The notes under the pieces: generated by a model
The model's input: only the letters and a program-made list of their open reading frames with translations
What the model was told of the DNA's origin: nothing
The model's database searches: none
Part shown: positions 35,560-46,847 of the stretch, in pieces
How positions within the stretch are numbered: position 1 is the stretch's first letter
Layout of the letters: each line of letters starts with the position of its first letter
NCBI GenBank assembly: GCA_009823505.1
Contig: VZQC01005585.1
Coordinates: 48,194-112,193 of the forward strand
DNA from: Rhizomys pruinosus
Taxonomy: Eukaryota; Chordata; Mammalia; Rodentia; Spalacidae
DNA: 64,000 bases
Direction: 5' to 3'
Position numbers and translations under genes: made by a program

Positions 35560-35800
35560 TCATAGTTTAAATATTTATTTGTCTGATTTTACTTTTTTAT
35601 GTGTATGAGTTTATTGCCTGCATGTGTGTAGAGTGCACCTGTGTTATGTAATGCCTGCAGAGGACAGAAGGTGTTTAATCCCTTGGAACTGCAAATAAGG
35701 GCAGTCGTTAGCCCCCATGTGGGTGCTGGGAATCAAACCCTGGTCATCTGCAAAAGCAGTCACCACTCCTAATCACTGAGCAATCTCTATAACCCTGTGT
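35560..35800 (-). mobile_element. B2 SINE
   Basis: Second reverse B2 in a row: tgcctgcagaggacagaagg, ccatgtgggtgctgggaatc, then the tRNA-head complement near caatctctataacc. Confidence 0.85.
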
Positions 35801-35964
35801 CATAGATTATGAAAGCAAACTCCTTATTTTGAATTGTAAGAATTCTTTTATATTTAATGATTTTAGAGCACCGTAAGAGACATTTGCAAATCAAGAAAGT
35901 CCTTCTATTGAACTAGTATTTCAGGATGAGTATTCTTATTTCAAATTGTAGGTTAAATAGATCA

Positions 35965-36135
35965 GTTTTTAAATTTTATGTATGTGTGGGCAAGTGCCCT
36001 TAAAGTCTAGAAGAGTGCAATAGACACCCATGAGCTGGCAGTTGTGAGATGCCTGATATGGGAGCTAAGAAATGAACTGGCCCTCTGGAAGAACAGTAAG
36101 CATACTTAGTCACTGCCACTTTCCTAGCCCCAGGA
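35965..36135 (-). mobile_element. Diverged B2-type SINE
   Basis: Shortened reverse B2 (tatgtgtgggcaagtgccct, gagctggcagttgtgagatg, cactttcctagcccc). Older than its two neighbours. Confidence 0.6.
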
Positions 36136-36489
36136 CTTTGCCATCTTGATTTAGAAATGTGCTTCAAAATGATGAATGATGATACTTTCAATTTAGTATT
36201 AGGTACTCTTAGTATTAGTAGAAAAGTATAATAAAAGCATGTCCTAAAATATAGAAAATAAAGTTTTGACTTCTTAGAAATCAACTATATGAGATTTTTT
36301 ATAAATCTTGCTTAGAATTTGACTGAAGGCGATTTCAGTGGAAAGCACTTGGTGAATTTTCTTCCCTTTGGCACATTCAAATACTTGTTTTTCTTCTATG
36401 CAGAATATTGTTTGGCAGAATCATTGTTATTCATTTTTCATGCATTGGTCACAAACCACCATTATTATTATGGTTAGAAAGAGGCCCAA

Positions 36490-36618
36490 TGGTATAATAG
36501 AGCCAGGGACTCTGACATCCTCTTCTGGTCTCTGAGAGCATCAGGCACACACATAGCGTAGATACCTATACTACATGCAATCAGATACTAACACATATAA
36601 TTAAAAGCAAACAAACCT

Positions 36619-36657
<39 letters not shown>
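36490..36657 (+). mobile_element. B2 3' part with (AG)n tail
   Basis: B2 body (ggactctgacatcctcttct) and A-rich tail, ending in an AG microsatellite at 36,626-36,657. Confidence 0.65.
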
Positions 36658-36660
<3 letters not shown>

Positions 36661-37510
36661 GATTACTTAAGCCAAAACAAAACTTGTGATTTACATGATA
36701 GTCCAAAAGAGTACATATTTCCATTGAAATGTAAATGTTAGTTGTGTGGTTCTCAGTTGCTTTAGTCAGATTATCAATTAATCCATGATTTTTCTACTTT
36801 TTCCCACATTGGTCAACCTTGGCTCCATGACTCAACCTAATAAAGAGCATAATTTACTGGGGACAAACACTTAACAAAGAAAATTCAAGTCTATGACTTC
36901 TGAAATCTCGTTTTTCTTGAACATAGCTAACCTGAGTGTCTAGATGAGGTGACAGACAGGCCCCATTACAGTCAGCAACAGGCCTGTGGGTAAAAAGGAT
37001 GGAATCATATAAATCGATGTGTATGCACAGAGTGAAGAAGAAGAAGAAGAAGAAGAAGAAGAAGAAGAAGAAGAAGAAGAAGAAGAAGCTATAATCAACT
37101 AGCACTCTTCACATATGAATGTCCTGGTGAATCTTCACCTCTACTCTTACAAAAGAAATGACTTTTGTAACATTCATGTAAAATATACAGTTCATGCACA
37201 CAGAATCTGACTTACCCTGTTCTCCAAATGACAGCAAAGCCTTATTTTATGGAAAAGTTGCAATTTATCCTGTACTCTTTAATAATATTAACAAGTTTTT
37301 AATAGGATAAAAATATCCAAGCACATTAAATATAATAATGATTGGCATAAATTTTTCAGACCTTGATAAAGTCATGATTTAGTAATAATGAATAAGTAAT
37401 GATTAGTTATAATTGGTTGAATATATTTTAAATATTTATACATTCACACATGCTAAGAAGGAAATTGAGACTTTCCTGTTATAATCAGCATTTTTTGCTT
37501 TAGGTCAGTT
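36658..37510. other. Non-coding; holds an (AAG)n microsatellite
   Basis: No gene seen. The minus-strand open frame over 36,854-37,105 is an artefact of the AAG repeat. Confidence 0.55.
37034..37088. repeat. (AAG)n microsatellite
   Basis: About 18 uninterrupted AAG units. Confidence 0.97.
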
Positions 37511-37511
37511 A

Positions 37512-37722
37512 TCAAAATGGTAGATGAGAGCACTGGCTGCTCTTGCAGAGGACCCAGGTTTGATTCCCAGCATCCACATGGCACTATCAACCATCTGTAA
37601 CTTCAGCTCCAGGGGAATCCAATCCTTAATTCTGACCTCCACAGGTATTGCATGTCATGGTTACACTTACACAAATGCAGGCGCTGGTACACTCATACAC
37701 AAAAATTAAAAATAATAAATAA
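37512..37722 (+). mobile_element. B2 SINE
   Basis: Shortened head, then ggctgctcttgcagaggacc, ccagcatccacatggcacta, ttctgacctccacaggtatt and an A-rich tail. Confidence 0.85.
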
Positions 37723-38007
37723 AACAGTATCTGAGAATTTTATAGGCGACAATCATAAAAGGATACCCTAAGAACCTTCTTGAGTTACTCAGGATTCTTT
37801 ATTTTATGAAGGTCTTTTCAGCACAAGGTTTGCATTATAAGTTTCCTAGAGTGGGATATACATTAAGTTTCTTAAGTTCATCTTCCACGTAATCCTTTCT
37901 ATATTTTTTTCTGAAAAATGCTTGCAATGCTAGTGTCTTGGTGGCTCTAAATCTTTAATCGGAAATTTTGGGAGAAATGTCCCTAATTTCATTTCATATG
38001 AACATTT

Positions 38008-38223
38008 TTTTAAATTATTTTTTATGTGTATGAGCGTACTGTCTGCATGTAGGTTGATGCACTTGTGTCGTACAATGCCGCAGAGGTCAGAAGAGGGTGT
38101 TGGATTCCCCTAGAACTGGATTTAAAGACTGTTCTTAGCCACCATGTGGGTGCTGGGAATCGAACCTGGGTCCTCTGCAAGAGCAGTTGGCTCTCTTAAC
38201 CGCTGAACCATCTCTCCAGCCCC
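38008..38223 (-). mobile_element. B2 SINE
   Basis: Well-preserved reverse B2: tatgagcgtactgtctgcat, gggtgctgggaatcgaacct, gctgaaccatctctccagcc. Confidence 0.92.
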
Positions 38224-39173
38224 ATGAACACAATTTTAAACAGTGGTAACAGTTTATCCTGAGAACAAATTTCAACATGGTCACTCTTTTAGTTAGGGAA
38301 TAAATAAATATCTCTTATTGAACAAAAATAGTATCATAGTCTTGGTCCAATCAGGAAATAGGAGCAACACATTTAGTTAATCAGGAAAAATTACAAATTA
38401 ATAACTATGATAAAGAATAGTTGTGAAATACCTGGAAATGTACATGGTATCCCAAGGATCAAGAGGTGTAATCAAGGAAAAATCAACTCACAAAGGGTCT
38501 AGACATCATTAGAGATGTTGTGGTTCATAGCTCTCTTCTCAGAAGAACAGAAAAACATGCCTGGAGTTTGTGCAGAAGCAATAGAGTCCCCTCCAAACTA
38601 TAAATGGAATACATAATCAACATTTTGGTGGCAAGACCATTCAGGGGGGGACAGAGTACATCTAGGCCAAAGGCCTTTTCAGAATCTACAGGCTTCGCAG
38701 GCTCTGCAGAGGGAGCTGCAGATCTGTTTATCTCATAGCTGCGCTGTCATTGCAGGTGGACGGGAAGGAGTGGGGAATGGTCCCCAGTTATCTCATCTAT
38801 AGTCCTTCTAGGTAGTGTGCAGCTTCAGACACCCCACTATTGATCCATAGGCATCAATGCATGTCTAAGGGGGAGGAGGACCCTCTTTTTATTTATTTTT
38901 TTTAATTTTTAAAAATTTTCTCTTTTTACAAAAAAACCCAGAACAATACAAAAGGATAATGACAAAACAAAGTGGAAAAAAAAAGGTGGGGGNGGCAGAG
39001 ATTTTTCATGTTTTTTTCTCAGTTTATTCTCTGTCCATTTCCAGTGCTAAGAACTAGGCCCAGCATGCAGTAGGGTCCCATTAACATTTATTTAATGAAT
39101 ATACAAATGAAGACAGTTAATATACAGGTGCTTTGTGATATAGGCCGGAGCAGGGTGGCAAATAGGCTTTTTT
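38224..39173. other. Non-coding; contains one undetermined base
   Basis: Base 38,993 is N in a G-rich stretch after an A run. No gene seen. The surrounding homopolymers suggest a hard-to-sequence spot. Confidence 0.55.
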
Positions 39174-39442
39174 AGAAAAATAATGAATGGGGGCTGGAGA
39201 GGTAGCCTAGTGGTTAAGAGCACCAACTGCTCTTGCAGAGGACCCGGGTTCGATCCCCAGCACCTACATGGCGGCTGAGAACCATCTTCAACTCCAGTTC
39301 CAGGGGAATCAGACACCCTCTTCTGACCTCCCCGGCATTGGACTACACAGGTGCACAAACCTACATGCAGACAGTACATTCATACACATAAAAATAAATT
39401 AAAAAATTAAAAACATTTAAAAAAAAAGAAAAATAATGAATG
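39174..39442 (+). mobile_element. Young B2 SINE with 16-bp target-site duplication
   Basis: Nearly consensus B2 starting gggctggagaggtagcctag and ending in an A-rich tail. The 16 bases agaaaaataatgaatg flank it at 39,174-39,189 and 39,427-39,442. Confidence 0.92.
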
Positions 39443-39469
39443 ACTTCTGTTTTTGTTGTTGTTTCAGTT

Positions 39470-39685
39470 TTATTTTTTGAGACAGGGTCTCATGTAGCCC
39501 ACACTGACCTCAAATTTGTTATGTACCTGAGGATAACCTTTCATTTCTGACACATCTGTCTTCTCCTCCAGGGTGCTAGGATTGTAAGCACCCCCCACAC
39601 TTGGTTTTTTTTGAAGTGCTGGGAATGGAACCCAGAACTTTATGCAAGCACTCTACCAATTGAGCTATATCCCCAACCCAAGGCT
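39470..39685 (-). mobile_element. B4/ID-B1 type SINE
   Basis: Reverse composite: a B1-like left part (tttttgagacagggtctcat) and an ID/tRNA-like right part (gctgggaatggaacccagaa, ccaattgagctatatcccca). Confidence 0.7.
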
Positions 39686-39696
39686 TACTATTGCAT

Positions 39697-39701
39697 TTAT
39701 T

Positions 39702-39744
<43 letters not shown>

Positions 39745-39748
39745 TTTT
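39697..39748. repeat. (TTTA)n microsatellite
   Basis: About 12 TTTA units; the expanded tail complement of the B1 that follows. Confidence 0.95.
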
Positions 39749-39893
39749 GGTCTTTTTGAGACAGGATCTCCCTGTAGCCCTAGCTGTCCTGGAACTCGCT
39801 CTGTAGACCAGGCTGGCCTTGAACTCACAAAGATCCGCCTGCCTCTGCCTCCCAAGTGCTAGGATTAAAGGTGTGTGCCACCATGCCTGGCCT
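39749..39893 (-). mobile_element. B1 SINE
   Basis: Well-preserved full-length reverse B1: tctttttgagacaggatctc to ccaccatgcctggcc. Confidence 0.93.
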
Positions 39894-40646
39894 CGACCCT
39901 ACATTATTAATCAAGGCCATGATCTAAGGTTTTGTGTCTATTTAAGACTATTTCATATAACTCTAATTCTAATATCTGGAGGCACAGTTTTTCTGGCTTT
40001 AAAAGTAATATATTGACTATTATCTTTTGATTATACTTTCCTTTTGGGTGTTTAAGTCCACACAATTAGCCCAGATTAACCAAACTTTGTTTTTTCAAGG
40101 TCAGTTAAGGTTCTTGTCTTCAGGGGGCACTTGAGTTTTTGAGGGAGGGGGGCACTTGGCTCCTTCTGTCCATTCTTAACCAGCTCCATCTACATAAGAC
40201 AAGGTCAGCTTTTGCTAGACCAGGCTTCCCTTTGGAACACAAGGCAACTTTCCTATATGTTGACCTTCCTCTTTATAGAGGACACTGGCTGGAATTCTGT
40301 TAGTGGATCTCCAAGACCTCCCTGCACAGGAAGCCTGGTGATTCACAATTGCAGAACATTTTAAGAGATGCCCCCAGACAAACTCTTCTGGAACTAATTG
40401 ACCTCAGAGGGCAAGGAACAAAATTGTCCCTTAAATCCCTTGGCAGAATTGGTATTTGTGTTAAGTATGGGCATTAAGCATCCAAAAAGTAAAGTTACAC
40501 CAATCTGTTACTTTTAATTACTATATCGTGTGTAGATAAAGCTTGGAAAAAAGCCTAAGAAGTCTTGCATAAACATTGACTGGAAGAGATTTAACAACAT
40601 ATAATAAACACACAAAGCCAATGAGAAAGATTTAAACAATCTTAGG
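39894..40646. other. Non-coding unique sequence
   Basis: No gene or SINE recognised up to the LTR. Confidence 0.45.
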
Positions 40647-40925
40647 TGTGGGTTGTCCCATTTATTCCCATGGTGAGCCATGTAGAAAACATGCACAGGA
40701 ATACACAGCATATGAACACATTGTAAGGTATCCAAACACACAGAGAAAGCTTTATTTAAAATGGCCAGATTTTGTGACTCATTTCCCAGGGCCAAATCCT
40801 AGACCCTTGGGTCACCACATACTACCCCATGGGCATGGCCAGGGTGACCCCATGACTCCCACCTCTGCACTAGGGTGCATTTGTTAGAATGCTGGCCAAT
40901 TCATACTTCACTGAATTTTTCTACA
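40647..40925 (-). repeat. 3' LTR of the endogenous element
   Basis: It aligns along its length with 46,848-47,134 (shared: gaaaacatgcacaggaat, ttgtaaggtatccaaa, tagggtgcat/tagggggcat). AATAAA lies on the minus strand at 40,661-40,666. The region holding the TATA box in the other LTR is deleted or changed here. Confidence 0.82.
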
Positions 40926-40926
40926 T

Positions 40927-40943
40927 CTCACCCTTTAAATTTT
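40927..40943. repeat. Target-site duplication (left) of the 41-kb LINE-1
   Basis: ctcaccctttaaatttt recurs with one base fewer at 42,321-42,336. Confidence 0.75.
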
Positions 40944-42320
40944 TAAATTAATTTATTTATTTATTATTTTATATATTTTGTACAAGATTATCAAATCTAG
41001 ACCCATGTCCCCCACCCTATCCCTCCACCCCACCAGAGCACATGTATTCTGCCAAACATGCTTTTCATCTCTTTCTCAGTCTTTCTCGATAGTCTCCATG
41101 TGGAAGTTGACTGTTTTGAGCAGAAGTTCACTGTTTTAGTCAGTTCTTTGATGCAGTCCTTTCTGTTGTTGTCATTGTTGTTGTTGTTTCCAATATGCAT
41201 CACTCCCAACTTCTTGGACAAAAGCTCAAGGGGCCATGCACAAGAAATACTTACAACTAGGTAATTGGCACTAGCATCCACAGATGACGGATACCATTTG
41301 TCATTTGTTTTTCTGGGACTGTGTTATTTCACTCAGCATGATGTCCTCTAGCTCCAGCCATTTTCCTGCCAATCTCATGATGTCATCTTTCTTTACTGAT
41401 GCATAGAACTCCATTGTGTAGATGTACCACATTTTCTCTATCCACTTGTCAGTTGAGGAGCATTTGGGTTGGTTCCAGCTCCTTGCTATTGTGAAGAGAG
41501 CTGAAATAAGCATGGCCATGCATGTATCTCTACAGTGGGATGAGTCTTGTGGGTACATGCCCAGGAGAGGTATGGCTGGGTCGGGTGGCAAGTTCATTCC
41601 AAGTCTTCCAAGGGTTCTCCACACTGCTTTCCATAGTGGCTGTACGAATTTACATTCCCACCAGCAGTGGATGAGTGTTCCCCTTTCCCCAGAACCTCTC
41701 CAGCACTTGGTATCATTTGTTTTCTTGATCCTAGCCAGTCTTATTGGAGTAAGATGATATCTTAAAGTGGTTTTGATTTGCATTTCCTTAATGATTAGTG
41801 ATGTTGAACACTTCTTAAGGTGTTTCTCAGTAATCTCTAATTCCTTATTTGTGAAGTCTGTTCAGCTCTTTGCTCCATCTATTGAGTGGGTCATTTGTTA
41901 TCTTTCTTCTTTGTTTTTTGAGTAGTTTACATATTCTGGAAATCAATGTTTTGTCAGATGTTTCTGTCGTGAAGGTTTCCTCCCACTCTGTGGGATTTCT
42001 CTTCACTTCCTTGATTGTTTCTTTTGATGTACAGAAGCTTTTTAGTTTACTGAGGTCCCATTTGTCAATTGTCGACCTTAATTCTTGCACAGCTGCTGTC
42101 TGATTTAGGAAGTCTTTTCCTATGCCTATGTCTTGTAGTCTGCTGCCCACTTTTTCTTCTATCGCCTTCAGAGTTTGGGGTTTCACGTTGAGGTCTTTGG
42201 ATCCATCTGGAGTTCACTTTTGTACAGGGTGAGAGGTAGGGGTTTAATTTCATTCTTCTACAAGTGGTGATCCAGTTTTGCCAACACCACTTGCTGAAGA
42301 TGCTGTCTTTTCTCCATTGT
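40944..42320 (-). mobile_element. 5'-truncated LINE-1 with target-site duplication
   Basis: The minus-strand 3' end is at the left (A/T-rich tail 40,944-40,980, C-rich 3'UTR start, then 3'UTR to about 41,300). ORF2 C-terminal sequence runs to 42,320. The 5' end is missing, as in most LINE-1 insertions. It sits in the purine-rich tract of the LTR element and is therefore younger than that element. Confidence 0.9.
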
Positions 42321-42325
42321 CTCAC
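41301..42325 (-). pseudogene. LINE-1 ORF2 C-terminal fragment
   Basis: Three frames cover the ORF2p C-terminal region: 42,065-42,325, 41,845-42,186 and 41,301-41,783. The last is open for 160 codons and holds the Cys-rich motif near the end of ORF2p. The second Cys is Ser (CWRGSGERG), while the following HCWWEC is intact. ORF2p then ends normally (QSQKNK). Frame breaks near 41,790-41,850 and 42,070-42,190 inactivate it. Confidence 0.85.
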
Positions 42326-42336
42326 CTTTAAATTTT
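42321..42336. repeat. Target-site duplication (right) of the 41-kb LINE-1
   Basis: ctcacctttaaatttt, partner of 40,927-40,943. Confidence 0.75.
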
Positions 42337-42589
42337 ATTTTTTTCTGAGAGGCAGGTGAGCCCATGTGAGAGGTCAACAACACAAAGGAAACTGAGCTTT
42401 GATTACCCAGCTGCTAAAGCCTGTCTTGAGTGCCAGGCAGGGGGTGGGAGGCAGGTCAGACCTGAGATTTTTATTTTTTACACTAAGGCCAATTAATCTC
42501 CAAACAACCCAACCAAGAATTGAACAAATTGTCAAGTATAAGCAATGAATGTAAGTAACTTTCATGCAAACCAATTAGAGAGTATCTAT

Positions 42590-44350
42590 GCCTAAATTTT
42601 GAACAACCCAAGGTCCCCATAGTCCAATTGGAGAAGCTTATATGCACAAACATGTTGATCAAATAAATGTCCAGTCCATATTTTTTGATATCTCAGGAAT
42701 TACCCCTATCTCTTCACCCCTTACATTTTACACACCCATTCTTCTGCATCTGACCTCTGGGCCTCAGGATACAAGGGGCAGAAGTGGTTGAGAAGCAAAA
42801 CAGTATATTTTTCTTTGAGGTGTCACTTTGAACACCAATCAGTCCAGTTTGTTTCCTTCCATGGATTGGCAGTTTATTTAGGAATTCTTTTTGAATCTTA
42901 ATAACAAACAAACAGTGAGACAGTAGTTATTTAAATGGCACTGATTATCATGACAAGTTACTCTGTGGGCACAGATACAAATATTTAGATGGCATGTTAG
43001 TCTAGATACTATGGATTTCTCATACTGTGTTTGATTACTAGAGGTTTAATACAAGCCATATGTTATTCCTCCAAAGGAGCAAGCTAATAGCCAATTAGAT
43101 TTGGGCTAACTTTGGTTGCCACTAGCTGCACAGGATCTTCCAGGCAAGTGTGGAGTAGTAATGAGTCTTGCTTGACTCAATGAGACCAATACTTTTTCTT
43201 TCCAGTGGCCTTTGCTAATGCTCTCTGGGATTTCAGAAACATACTATCCACTTGCATGCGTGGTCTCTATGTCTTTTTTATGTTCCTACTATATCTTCAG
43301 CAGCAGGGTCTTAGTGCCCACTTGTGTGTACCCCAACTTGTAGGCAAATAGCCTTTGTTTTGGGGGGCCACTTGCCCCCAGCCAACACTCCTTGGCAGAA
43401 TGACCCATTGCTGATACTAAAGCTTTCTTCTATTAACACGTTTTGCTTTAACTCTAAAGCCTTTAAAGATTTTACAATAATGTCTCATTCTGAATAAAAT
43501 TTTCTTTTACAGTTCTTATACCCATTAGTTATTTAAAGAGTGGCTTTGAATGCCCCATGAGAAATTGTTACCCTAGCAGTTGACTCTTTTTGTAGTTAAG
43601 GAACAATTCTCTTACCATTATAATTTGTTTTCTTTTTCTAATAAAAGGAGAGATAGAAAGTTTTTTAAAATCAAAACTTATCATCACCTGTAAAATAAAC
43701 TTCATTAGGACACATTATAAACAGTTGTTTTAAATAGAATTTACAGATGTTTGGTACCTGTGGCTCAGGCAGTCTGAAGTTTTCTTCCTCTTGATGCTTA
43801 GATGGCCCAGCTTCTCTGCTGGTATTTCTTGGTCCATCCTGTACAATCCAAAGCTGTACCTTTTTCAGCATTTAAGTTGGTGATGTTCTGACCTGTGTGT
43901 ACATGAGAATCTTTTCCCATAGTTAGCTTTAAGATTTCAAAATTAAAAATTTATCAAAAGATTTGGAATAAAGATTTGGAATAAATAAATCCCTTTGAGA
44001 TACAAGTAGAGAATTCTTTATTCCAAACCCCCTCCCTCTTTTTGTTTCTTAAATTTTTATATTTTGACCTATAGATGTCTAAATAGCAGTTGTTGTATTA
44101 CATATACCTATAGACAGGAACAAGATGTAAAGGTCCAGTAAGTCTATTTAAAAAGTCTCTATGTTGGCCTGTATATCTTGTAGGCAAAAAGAAATGTCAC
44201 AAGTAATACTGTACAGTATAGAAAAATACAGAGAACATTTGTGTACATTTAATCTCAAAGTTGTTAATGGAAATCTAGTACAAATTAGAAGCAAAACAAA
44301 TTTTAATAACAATTCGTATCTCCAGATGTGGTTACACTCTCCAAGAGAGA
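42590..44350 (+). repeat. Long unclassified repeat, copy B (inside the LTR element)
   Basis: Landmarks: gagaagcaaaacagta (about 42,790), gtttgtttccttccatgg (about 42,848), gttattcctccaaaggag (about 43,062), tggcctttgctaatgctctc (about 43,205), cagcagggtcttagtgcc (about 43,300) and ttctctgctggtatttcttgg (about 43,813). It is the most complete clean copy and extends past where copy A ends. Because it lies between the two LTRs, the family may be the internal region of this LTR element, sense strand minus. Confidence 0.7.
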
Positions 44351-46827
44351 TGTAATTCAGTCCTGTTAAGGGAGGCTGCTGCCAGCAGCTTCCCTCCTGG
44401 GTAAGCTGGCACCTCAATGCATTTTGCAGCCCAACCTGAGTGACTACTGTCCCTCTCAGGTCCTTTGCCTGGGAAGTGGAATGCTTCCTGTCTGGCCATG
44501 CTATGGAGTCAGTAACTCTCCAAACAGGAATTTCAGGCTGACAGAGCCTACACCCAGACACAATCCACTCCACAGGTTGGTGACCTGATTAGTCTCTGTC
44601 CAACTCCACACTAGTTTATCAGGTTAGTGATCTGATTGATCTGCATCTAACACACAAGTATTTGACATCTACATGAGGCAGTGCCTTGTTAGCACTGCTG
44701 GACCCCATGACTGACATTTGATCAGCCTCCCTTAGTCTAATTGTGCCCGCACAGACTCACCACACACGTACTATCATGCTGATGGTATCGATACTGGACT
44801 CCACAGGCTGGCAACAGATTGGTTCTCCCCAGCCAAATTCCGCTAGCACACACCATTTAAGCCTGATGGGCTTAACATACATATTTCATGAGAAATCATG
44901 GATCCAGAAACCCATATCCCCAAAGACCCAAAACATTATTAACACTTTAATACTATGAAAACCCGTTTGCATCTTTGTCTCAGGTGTTGAAGGACTGTAA
45001 GCAGTAGGTGGCAGTGTATACCCATTAAGGTGTCCAATAAAATGTGTATTATTTCTAATAGATAACCTTTGTTGAAGTTGAATTATGTGTTGGCTGTTTA
45101 ATTATATACTTGAGTCTGAGAAGGAAGGGCCAAATTCTAACTCAGAAGCAGTTTTTTGCTGTTGTTTTTATAGCTGTTAACATTAAAAAATATATTTAGA
45201 ACATAAGTACACATATCCATACGCATGTGTGCATGCACACATACATATATACATACATACACACGTAATAAAGAAAAGTTTGTTAAGTTGACCTGTAAGA
45301 GAGAGAAGTCACATTATTATTTAATGATCAATGCGAAGCATGCAAAATTATTTTTACAATTTGTTGTAGGGTTATTTTTTACATAATTAGAATAAATTTC
45401 CCAGTAATAAACACCAGATATCTATATGCTTTCCTTTAGGCCCATTCCCAACCACTTAGCTCGAATTAACTATCCCTAACATCTATTTCTATTCTTTATT
45501 CTATCCTGTCCTTACTGGTTAACTATCCCTAGGATGCCCCTATGCTAAGTCTAACTGTCCTTCACCTATTTACAGAGACAAAGGTATGTGTGTGGGGGCA
45601 AAAGTAGATAGGTCACAGTTGTTTAATCTTGGACTAATTTATCTTTTATTATTAAGGACTGTTTGAATAATAATAACAACAACAATAACTCTAAAAATAA
45701 TAGCAACAATAACCATAAATGTATTATTAGAAATTATTAAGAATTATTAGTCATATGTTTCAGTATTAATTATAATCATTATCAATAATAATAATTAGTA
45801 CTAATAACCAATAGTAACAATCAACAACAATTTCTTGTTAGACTGAATTATTATTAATTATTATAAGCAATCTTAATCAATAATAATAATTATAACTATC
45901 AATAAAATTTCTAATAATAACAAAAAATAATTTATCATTAGACTAAATTTAATCAATACTAAAATTTATATAAACTCAATTAAAAATTGTTAACACCAAA
46001 ATGTATAAAACACTTTTTTGAGTTGAATCTATTTCTCTTTGCTCATAGTTAACTCCTATTAGGATTATAAGGATCACAACCCATGTTTAATTAAGAATTC
46101 TGTGGGAAAATTCTTTAAGGTGAAACACATTTAAAAGACTAAAATGAAAATTAAATCAACCAATTAAATTTAATTCTGCACATATTTTACTCAAACGATA
46201 TCTAGGGTACCCAGGGTTAAGTAAAAATATTACATCTTGAATTAAGCATGCTGAGATGGATTTGAATTGTTTAAGCAATAAAGCTAGATGAACCCGAATT
46301 CTGGATCCACAATTAGCCCACATCTATGTCATGAGTGGAAGATTAGGTTTAGGTAGGTAGAGTCAGAGGTTTAGAAATAGTTACCCCCAAATCCACAAAA
46401 AGCCAAGAGAGCAATACAGTTTTATCTAAAAGCAGGTTGAAATAGAGATAAAAACCTTTTAGAATTAAGTATCTTTCAAGAAAATGTTCCTAAGGAAACT
46501 GTAGCTAAGTGGTGAATAGTCCCAAATTGACATCACAGAAGCCTCTGCTCTGGTCTGAACGGAGCACTAGAGCAAGCCTCGGGGAAATTTCCCTATGAGA
46601 GTTAGCTGGAGCGGAACCAGAAAGATCAGTGGGAAGGCAAGACAAACTTTTGGAAATTAGAACCCCAAATTACAGGAAATTGGGCCCGTAAATTTATGAA
46701 AAATGATTCCAAGGCCAAGCATGGCAACTAAGCCTTGATATGAAACTCAGCCTGGAAGTTGCTGGCCTTTAGGAAAGAGAAAGGTTGATAGCAAAGAGGC
46801 AAAATTGTGAGATTTGCATATCGAAAT
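44351..46827. other. Remaining internal region of the LTR element; no gene
   Basis: No retroviral domain is recognisable in any frame. 45,668-45,960 is rich in AAT/ATT. The minus-strand 141-codon frame over 44,148-44,573 has no motif I can name. Confidence 0.5.
45668..45960. repeat. AAT/ATT-rich simple sequence
   Basis: Imperfect AAT, AAC and ATT triplets alternate on both strands, giving many possible hairpins. Confidence 0.75.
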
Positions 46828-46845
46828 TTTCATGTCTGGGCGCCA
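46828..46845 (-). promoter_or_regulatory. Primer-binding site (tRNA-Lys type)
   Basis: On the minus strand, two bases after the 5' LTR end, the sequence reads TGGCGCCCAGACATGAAA. The first nine bases equal the start of the tRNA-Lys primer-binding site used by several betaretrovirus-like elements; the remainder has drifted. Confidence 0.7.
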
Positions 46846-46847
46846 TT

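Noticed and set aside
39092..39379. 95-codon minus-strand frame
   Set aside because: It is the antisense translation of a B2 SINE, as are similar frames at 4,208, 19,214, 61,622 and 63,624.
44148..44573. 141-codon minus-strand frame as a possible retroviral gene remnant
   Set aside because: It has the right strand for the LTR element but I see no gag, protease, polymerase or envelope motif in it.
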